A DNA stretch of 64,000 nucleotides, taken from contig CM066989.1 in NCBI GenBank assembly GCA_033977485.1, positions 93,515,887 to 93,579,886 of the forward strand, given 5' to 3'. Both the position numbers and the translations under genes were made by a program. Shown in pieces: positions 57,721-64,000 of the stretch. Origin of the DNA: Hydrangea macrophylla (lineage: Eukaryota; Streptophyta; Magnoliopsida; Cornales; Hydrangeaceae). The notes under the pieces were generated by a model. That model worked only from the letters and a program-made list of their open reading frames with translations. It searched no databases and was not told the DNA's origin. The first letter of the stretch is position 1; every line of letters starts with the position of its first letter.

Positions 57721-59593
57721 ACGGGTTTTTCGAACAGGTATTTAATGGGTCCATTCGGGATATCAGAATTACAGGGAAGGCTAGCATGTAGTGGCAGAGG
57801 CGACGGGTACACCAAACCAAGGCCCAACAGGCCTTCTCCAAGGGCGAATACTTCAACTCATATCCGACCATTCTCTTGCTTAAGTAGTAAATGGCCTTCT
57901 CCTCGTGCCCCTCTTCTCCTTCTTGGGCCAGCATGCATCCCATTGAATCTTCGGATACAGAGAGATAAAGTAACAAGGGTCTCCCAGGCGAAGGTGGTGA
58001 CAAGACAGGTGGGTTCTGGAGGTAGGTTTTGATTTTGTCGAAGGCTTGTTGACACGGGGTGTCCCATTTGAATCTCTCTCCCTTTCTGAGTAGTTTGAAA
58101 AGTGGGTCACAGGTCAAGGTGAGTTTGGAAATGAAGCGACTGATGAACTGTATTCTCCCTAAGAATCCCCTCAGCTCTTTCTCATTTTTTGGTGGCTGCA
58201 TTTCGGTTATGGCTTTTATCTTGGTAGGATCCACCTCTATTCCCCTCTGAGTAATAAGGAAACCTAATAACTTCCCGGTGGTGACTCCGAACGTGCACTT
58301 CTGCGGGTTTAGCCTCATTTTGAACTCCCTCAATCTCTCAAAGAACTTTCTCAAAGCCCCTAGGTGCCCTCTCCTCTCCTTGGATTTCACAATCATATCA
58401 TCCACATACACCTCCACCTCCTTGTGGATCATGTCGTGTAGCAGAGTGGTGGCAGCCCTTTGATAGGTCGCACTTGCATTCTTAAGTCCAAACGGCATGA
58501 CCCTATAACAATACGTCCCCCACGGAGTGATGAATGTGGTTTTCTCCCTATCCTCGGGTGCCATGAGGATTTGATTATACCCGGAGAACCCATCCATAAA
58601 AGACAGGAGCTCGTGTCCTGCAGTGTTATCAACCAATACATCGATGTGTGGTAGTGGGAAATCATCTTTAGGGCTTGCCTTGTTTAAATCTCGGAAATCA
58701 ACGCAAACCCTAACACGACCATCCTTCTTTGGGACAGGGACAATGTTGGCAATCCACTCGGGATACTCGGTGACCATCAAGAATCCAGCCTTTAATTGCT
58801 TTTCAACTTCCTCTTTTACTTTAAGTGCCCATTCTGGCCTCATTCGCCTCAATTTTTGTTTTATGGGTTTTGAATTGGGAAAGAGGGGGATGTGGTGTTG
58901 GACTATTTTTGGATCGATACCTGGCATATCATTATAAGACCATGCAAAAACATCTTTGAATTCATTTAATAGACTGATTAGTTCTTTGCTTTCTTTATTG
59001 CTAAGTGTAGAGCCGATGAAGACATTTTGAGGATTATTCTCTTTTCCTAGATTAATTGTTAGGGTGTCCTCAATGATTTTACATGCAGATTCTTTTTCTT
59101 TTTCAATTAGTTTTTGCAGTTCAATAGGTATTTCATGATCATCACATTCATCACATTCATTAAGCGCGTTCGAGTAGGCAGAATCAGTCATACTTTCATT
59201 GATTTTCTTTGGAGTGATTACAACAGACATAGAAATTGAAAGACGCCTCATTTGGGCCATTACAGACTCCGAGTGCGGGGGGAACCTATCACTAGACTCA
59301 AAAACCCACTCTCTCTTGTTCTCTCCTCCCAGGTCAGTAATGAAGCATTCTTCCGAATCCCCTGTCTTGGTGATTTCCTCCATCTCTTCTTCCTCAGCCT
59401 TCCCTTTGTCGGTCTCTTTCTGATCTTCCTCGTCCTCCTCGCTTTCGGCTGCTTCCTCCACCATGCCCTCGATGTATTCACCTTTGGCCTTTCCGGGATC
59501 CTCCTTCATAACCTCGGTGTTCTTTCCGCCTAACAGATCTTTCATGGCGGAGCCGTCTAGCGTACCAATCCAGTCCTTGGCAGCAACAGATTT
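57716..59593 (-). pseudogene. Reverse transcriptase and RNase H of the Tat-type element
   Basis: A 609-codon open stretch begins with an acidic linker, then RT: KQKLRRMRPEWALKVKEEVE, CVDFRDLNKASPKDDFPLPH, FMDGFSGYNQI, YVDDMIVKS (YVDD at 58397-58408) and LGFLITQRGIEVDP. RNase H follows (LLLYLSVSEDSMGCMLAQE, AIYYLSKRM, YSPLEKACWALVW). A one-base loss near 57750 closes the frame; similarity resumes immediately in the next frame. The stretch is in frame with the G-patch and gag parts upstream, separated by a TAA at 59594-59596. Confidence 0.95.
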
Positions 59594-60244
59594 TTAAGGC
59601 ATTTGCAAAAATGGGTCTTTGTACTCGGAAAATTCATGGGAGAAAAAGATCTCGAACCCCGGCTTCATGCGTTTGTCCTTTTGGTCCATCCATGGTTCTG
59701 GGAAACCACAGAAGGGGAAATCTTCTCCTTCCTTCACAAAGTATCCATTGAGCGTCTTTAGGTAAGGGTCCAGTGGTGCATTGGTGGCCTTTTTCTTTGT
59801 CCTCAGTTCCTTCCTTGTCGGTTGGTATCCCAGACCATGGGTGTGAGTCTGAGTTGGGATTTTTGGAGCCTCTGGCAGGCCCTGAAGGTTTTTTCCCAAG
59901 CCCAGTCCTGGAAAGAAACCCATTTTCTTCATGATTCCTGCGACCACTGGACTAGCATATTGATCAAAATGGGGTGGTAGGGACTCTCTCGGCTTCCCTT
60001 CTTCTAGCATGCTGATGAACTCGAACCCTCCCATTTTCGCCTCTTCTTCTTGTAGCTGTATTTCTAGCACTAGCGCGCTTGATGATGCTCCGGACAAACA
60101 GACCCAACTGTCCCCGAGGATATCACAGACCTTGCTCTCCCAGATACACTTAACCTTTTGATGGATCGTCGATGGTATGGCGCCCAAACTGTCTAACCAT
60201 GGCCTCCCAAGCAGCAGGTTGAAAGAAGCGGGAATGTCGATGAC
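59594..60244 (-). pseudogene. Protease C-terminus and G-patch domain
   Basis: The frame starts in the retropepsin C-terminal part (SFNLLLGRPWLDSLGAIPS) and reaches a G-patch at about 59816-59947 (PVVAGIMKKMGFFPGLGLGK, then NLQGL and THGLGYQPT). G-patches are RNA-interaction modules known next to proteases in several retroelements. A conserved link (LNGYFVKEGEDFPFCGFPEP) follows before RT. The upstream boundary is the in-frame TAG at 60245-60247. Confidence 0.8.
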
Positions 60245-62467
60245 CTAAAATTCGGCTTCCTTTTCAAGTGGACCGACAGCGAGGTGAAGGAGAATTATAC
60301 CCATGACAGTCCTCTGAGTGTTGTCATATGCTCTCACCTTTTGTTCAGACGGTATGAATGTCGATTCATCCAGACCCATGCGCTTAGCAGTGCGGAAGGG
60401 ACATACATTAAGAGCAGACCCGTTGTCGACGAGACAAGCGGGTACGGTGTTCCCCAAACATTCAACGGTGATATACAGCGACTTGTTGAGCGTGGGTCCT
60501 CCCGGAGGTAAGTCATTTGATGAGAAGGTAATAGCCGAAGTTGGAATTTTGCCGATCAGCCCTATGAGGTCCTCCTGCGCCGTATCGATAGAGACATCGG
60601 ATTGGTTCAAAGCATCCAAGACTGCCTGCCTGTGTTTTTTGGAGGCGATCAGCAGTCCCCAGATAGTGATGTTAGCTTGCGTTTTCCTCATTTGCCTTAA
60701 AACCCTGTCCTCTTCTTCTTCCTTATTCATTTTTCCTTTCCCTTTCTCCAACTCCCTCCCCGGGTGATCTTCCTCTAGTTCATGCGGCTTGAAGTGTCTA
60801 CCAGACCGAGTCAAATGGTCGATTTCCTCTTTTGCCCAAATGTTGTCGGTTTCTGAAACGGTCTTTGAGCCCTCTTTTGCCTCTTCGTCGCTTTGATACC
60901 ATAGATCATCCTCCCCTACCCGGCCTATGTTCCGATCATTGCTTTCTTGCACCCACCAATCTGACTGCCTCGTCACTTCATTTTCCCATATCTCTGGCTG
61001 GCTCCCAAGCATACAGATCCCCAGATTCTCCGGTAATTGATAAAACTTCCTTGGTTCCTGGACTTTCATGATTAGCTTGGACGGATCGAATGCCACTTCT
61101 TCTACCCCTAAGAAATAAAGGCCCCGTGGTGGTGGCACAGCACGATGGTTCGGCAGAGGATTCTTGGTGACATTGGGGGCTTTGACAGGTGGTTCGGATA
61201 TCACTTTGTTGTCAATGAGGTCTTGGATTTCGTGCCTTAACCTCATGCACCGATCCATCGAGTGGCCCTTTTGTTGATGATACTTACAATAGAGATCTCC
61301 TTTGAAATGCGACGGGAGTGGACTCGGCGGGGGTCGAGGTTCCAACTGACGGAGGTGCCCTTTTGCTAACAGCCGGTCGAGGGCGGTTGATAATGATACT
61401 CCCAAATCCGAAAATTTCCTTAGTGGCTTATCCTCTCCCCCTCTTGGGTGGTTCCTGGTGATATCGAATTTTCTCTCCGGCTCACTAAGTGCATTGACAT
61501 CGGTGGGGCCAGAGTGACCCCCCGAATGCCCTTCATTCGATCCATAACTGGGCCTCCGATATCGGTTCTGTGGTTCTTCCTTCTTGATTGTCCCTTCTTG
61601 AATCGCATCTTCTATCCTGGTCCCCACGTCGAACACCTCGGCAAAAGTGTTGATTGACTGAAACCTCATCTTCTCCTGGTAAACTGGCTGTAGGTTTTTC
61701 ATCAACATTCGGATCTGGTCTTTTTCCGGTGGCCTCTATACCATTTTGGTTGCCTTTCCCCTCCATCTGCTTAGGTATTCGGCGAATGATTCTTTGTTCC
61801 CTTGTCTGGTGGTCTCCAAATCTTGGACAGTGACATCCAAATCCTGATTGTATTCGTACTGTGCCACAAACGCTTTAATCACTTCTTCCCATATTCTGGT
61901 TTTGCTTGGTTCGAGAGTAAGATACCAGGACAAAGCGACTCCAGTCAAAGTTTGTTGGAATAGAACTGCCATCATAGCCGTGCTCAAACCGCTTGGTTGG
62001 AAAGCCCCAATACACATTCTTATGTGGCTGCGAGGATTGCCGGTCCCATCGAATTTGTCAAAAACTGGCATCTTGAACCCGGCGGGCAGTGTTTCGCGTA
62101 CTCCGTCATACAACCCTTCCAGTTCCATCCGATAAGTATCCACCCCTTGAGCCTTACGCATTACCCTTTCCAACTTTTCTATCTTCTCGGTCAGCAGCTT
62201 CTCCTTCTCATCTTTCTCTCTGTCCCTGTTGGCCCTTGGTGCATCATTCCATTGTCCCCCCTGATCGTCGAACCAATCTCCGTCCCCTCCTCCCAAAGGC
62301 GGGTCTATAATGGGTGGAATTACATGCGGCGGCAGTCGGCGATTCAGCTCTTCTATCATTCCCATCATGCGGTTCATGTTCTCGGCCTGTCTTCTCATCT
62401 GTTCCGCTTGCTGTTCGACTAGTACCCTTAAACCAGACATCTCTTCGTTGTTTCTCTCTTCGGCCAT
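60245..62467 (-). pseudogene. Gag and protease N-terminal part of the Tat-type element
   Basis: The likely start is the ATG at 62465-62467 (MAEERNNEEMSGLRVLVEQQ), giving a coiled-coil Gln/Arg-rich N-terminus. The retrotransposon gag domain includes FDGTGNPRSHIRMCIGAF and LSRWRGKATKM. TAG at 61736-61738 interrupts it; the same frame continues RMLMKNLQPVYQEKM. The zinc knuckle has the unusual order C-x2-H-x4-H-x4-C (CKYHQQKGHSMDRC), followed by LRHEIQDLIDNK. A retropepsin site VDNGSALNVCP lies near 60420. The open frame extends upstream to 62656, but the later ATG fits better. Confidence 0.9.
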
Positions 62468-63584
62468 GTCAGCGTATCCTCTTCTTACTAACCTTGCCGT
62501 AGGATCTCTAAACCACCCTTGGTTTGCTATTTTTGCTCCTACAACAAATTTTGAAAATTTTTCCTTTAAAAACCCCCTTTTTTTTATTACAACTTTCCTC
62601 TTATATGTCGTGCGGATGCGATGCATGTGTGCGTGTGTGCCTATTCTATATGCCAAAGAAAAAAGAAAATCCTAGTCCTAACACATAAGCATATAAGCAC
62701 ATAAGAAATCCTTACCCATGTCAAGTGTGTTAACTTCTCTTTTCATTGTGACCCTTTCTACCCTCCCAAGTTTGAAAATTTAGGGTTTTTGAACTTCATT
62801 TGGGAGGCATTTCTGACAAAATCTTTAGAAAAGAATTTTTGGATTATAATGTGACTGGGTCAAAAAGCATGAAAATTTTGAAATCTTGGCCTTGAAATTT
62901 TAATAGTGACCTCCCATGTTTTTTGAAAAAGCGTTTTTGAACAAAGGTTGCGGAAATCTTATTTGTTTTTTTCAAAGACTGATTTTTTTGGTTTTTGTTT
63001 TTCTCAGGGTAGAAGGGTCACATGATCGGATTATCACCGTACTTTTCATGGGTTCGGATACATACAAGGTCAATGATGCTTAGCTAACATGATATAATGA
63101 AGTATAACCTTGTAACCAAAGTTCGGCATATTCCCAAATGTCGTGGGACATGAGGAGGAATTGCTAAAAGTGATTAAGGGGTTATACATTTTCATCAAGT
63201 AAGCATCGCCATCATCTCAAATAATCCCTTTTGGGCATACAAAAACTCCCTAGCACATAGCCTTAATCAAGAATTAAATCCCTAAGATTGAAAGGTTCTA
63301 TAGAAGCTACTATGAAAAGGTTGGATTTTGGTCAAATAAGGGACCCTTGACACACACCCGATAGGATGCTTAATATACCAAATCATGGTACGAGATCAAG
63401 GGTGATCACACAGTCCCATGATGACTTGACCGACCGGGTTGCCCCGAGCCTCCAAGGTCATAGTTCCGTGCAATCGACTGGCTGGACATGCAAGTGAAAT
63501 GCAACAGGCACACAAAGATTAATTAAATTCGATTAAAAGGATGTTTTTCAAGTCTAATCCTCAAGCGAACCCAAAATCAGAATT
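62468..63584 (-). other. Leader of the Tat-type element
   Basis: About 1.1 kb between primer site and gag. The only open frame is a short upstream extension of gag. Ogre-type elements can carry an extra ORF here, but none is visible. Confidence 0.5.
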
Positions 63585-63637
63585 CTGGTCTGCGAAACCA
63601 GAGATTCTGGGTTCGATCCCCAGTGGAGTCGCCAGAT
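63585..63637 (-). promoter_or_regulatory. tRNA-Arg primer-binding site with extended tRNA-like sequence
   Basis: On the minus strand TGGCGACTCCACTGGGGATC follows the LTR end by three bases and is complementary to a tRNA-Arg 3' end. The plus strand reads like the 3' two-thirds of that tRNA: anticodon stem-loop CTGGTCTGCGAAACCAG (63585-63601), T-arm GGGTTCGATCCC (63609-63620) and GAGTCGCCA including CCA (63626-63634). The D-arm half is absent. It is not a functional tRNA gene. Confidence 0.75.
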
Positions 63638-64000
63638 TGTGGATATCGCAGGTTGTCTTACCCACAGCTTTTCTTTTCGAAATTCCAAATTCAAAACAAA
63701 TGAGTCGCCACTTAATTTTTAAAAGGAAAAATTAAGAAACCATTTTTAAAGCAAACTGATCTTTTGCGAAACCAAAGATTAACTAGGTCCGGGGATTATG
63801 GAATGAGAGAGGAAGGAGCCCATTGGACTAAAGCACCCTCTCTCATCCTATCTTGCGATAGGCCTCTACTCAACACCCTTTTAATCGAATTTATTAATCT
63901 AAGCGTGCCCTCAATTAATACATATATACATATACATCACAAAAGCATGTCCAAAGGGGTGTAAAATTGCAATTGACAAAATATCATTCATAAGCCACGT
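63638..64000 (-). repeat. 5' LTR of the Tat-type element, partial
   Basis: TGTGGATATCGCAGG on the plus strand (ending CA on the minus strand) marks the inner LTR edge beside the primer site. GAGTCGCCACTTAATTTTT at about 63702 recalls Tat/Ogre LTRs. The LTR runs past the window edge, so its length is unknown. Confidence 0.65.

Larger units (their letters stand above)
55265..64000 (-). mobile_element. Tat/Ogre-type Ty3/gypsy retrotransposon, cut by window edge
   Basis: Minus-strand order from right to left: 5' LTR part (63638 to beyond 64000), tRNA-Arg primer site, leader, gag, protease, G-patch, RT, RNase H, archaeal-type RNase H and integrase ending at 55810. Dual RNase H, a tRNA-Arg primer site and a TACGTAGGC motif after pol are Tat-lineage traits. 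Gag to RNase H share one frame with three in-frame stops. Two frameshifts and one further stop lie in the RNase H and integrase part. No 3' LTR copy was found to the left; the element may continue through 50.7 kb and include the two antisense pseudogenes there. Confidence 0.88.

Noticed and set aside
57508..58032. 174-codon plus-strand frame
   Set aside because: Antisense shadow of the RT/RNase H region.
61997..62675. Plus-strand frames of 121-141 codons
   Set aside because: Antisense shadows of gag; no recognisable domain.
63585..63634. Functional tRNA-Arg gene
   Set aside because: The 5' half including the D-arm is absent, CCA is encoded, and the position fits a retrotransposon primer site exactly.

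Overview
This window is nuclear DNA of a flowering plant, most likely a woody eudicot. It is AT-rich, with long homopolymers and dinucleotide microsatellites, GT-AG introns, plant LTR retrotransposons, an RPM1-type NLR resistance gene, a FAR1-related sequence and a plant-mobile-domain gene. The species cannot be named from sequence alone. Only one host gene looks intact: a CC-NBS-LRR gene at 11.6-18.2 kb with two coding exons and a 3.7-kb intron. Nearly everything else is transposable-element material of different ages.

Layout. 1-3.2 kb: low-complexity noncoding DNA, a dispersed repeat and an antisense SINE. 3.2-6.9 kb: very decayed Ty3/gypsy remnant (+), ending inside reverse transcriptase beside a foldback MITE. 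7-11.5 kb: noncoding DNA with a coding-looking fragment, a CACTA-like terminus and a SINE-like unit. 11.6-18.2 kb: the NLR gene; its intron has collected a SINE, a Stowaway MITE, a dispersed repeat and a hairpin MITE. 19.2-28 kb: GGT/ACC-rich tandem repeats split by a Ty1/copia element with two 1515-bp LTRs, a recognisable gag and ruined pol. 28.8-30 kb: frameshifted FAR1/MULE-domain pseudogene. 30-37.8 kb: satellite-like repeats, MITEs, a Helitron-like terminus, microsatellites and one orphan exon candidate. 37.9-42.7 kb: young, almost complete Ty1/copia element with 193-bp LTRs and a perfect 5-bp target duplication, killed by point mutations. 43-50.6 kb: MITEs with exact target duplications, a three-unit tandem duplication, a hAT-like element and pieces of two further copia LTRs. 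50.7-55.3 kb (+): a six-exon plant mobile domain (MAIN-like) pseudogene, then a single-exon pseudogene resembling DUF7745 proteins. 55.3-64 kb (-): a Tat/Ogre-type Ty3/gypsy element with gag, protease, a G-patch, reverse transcriptase, two RNase H domains and integrase. Its tRNA-Arg primer site and part of the 5' LTR are at the right edge.

Most interesting points. (1) The Tat-type element may carry two extra antisense genes downstream of pol, one still with five introns; antisense orientation would protect introns from splicing in the genomic RNA. (2) The 7.9-kb copia element has many copies of a TTCGATCGATCGAA palindrome just upstream of its LTR TATA box and in its leader, and a leader with four spaced repeats, two of which follow hairpins that differ in sequence but keep pairing. 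(3) Its pol is far more damaged than its LTRs have diverged, suggesting mobilisation in trans. (4) Most premature stops in three elements are explained by C-to-T or G-to-A changes, as expected of methylcytosine deamination. (5) About 50 nt of tRNA-Arg sequence, from anticodon arm to CCA, lies at the Tat primer site.
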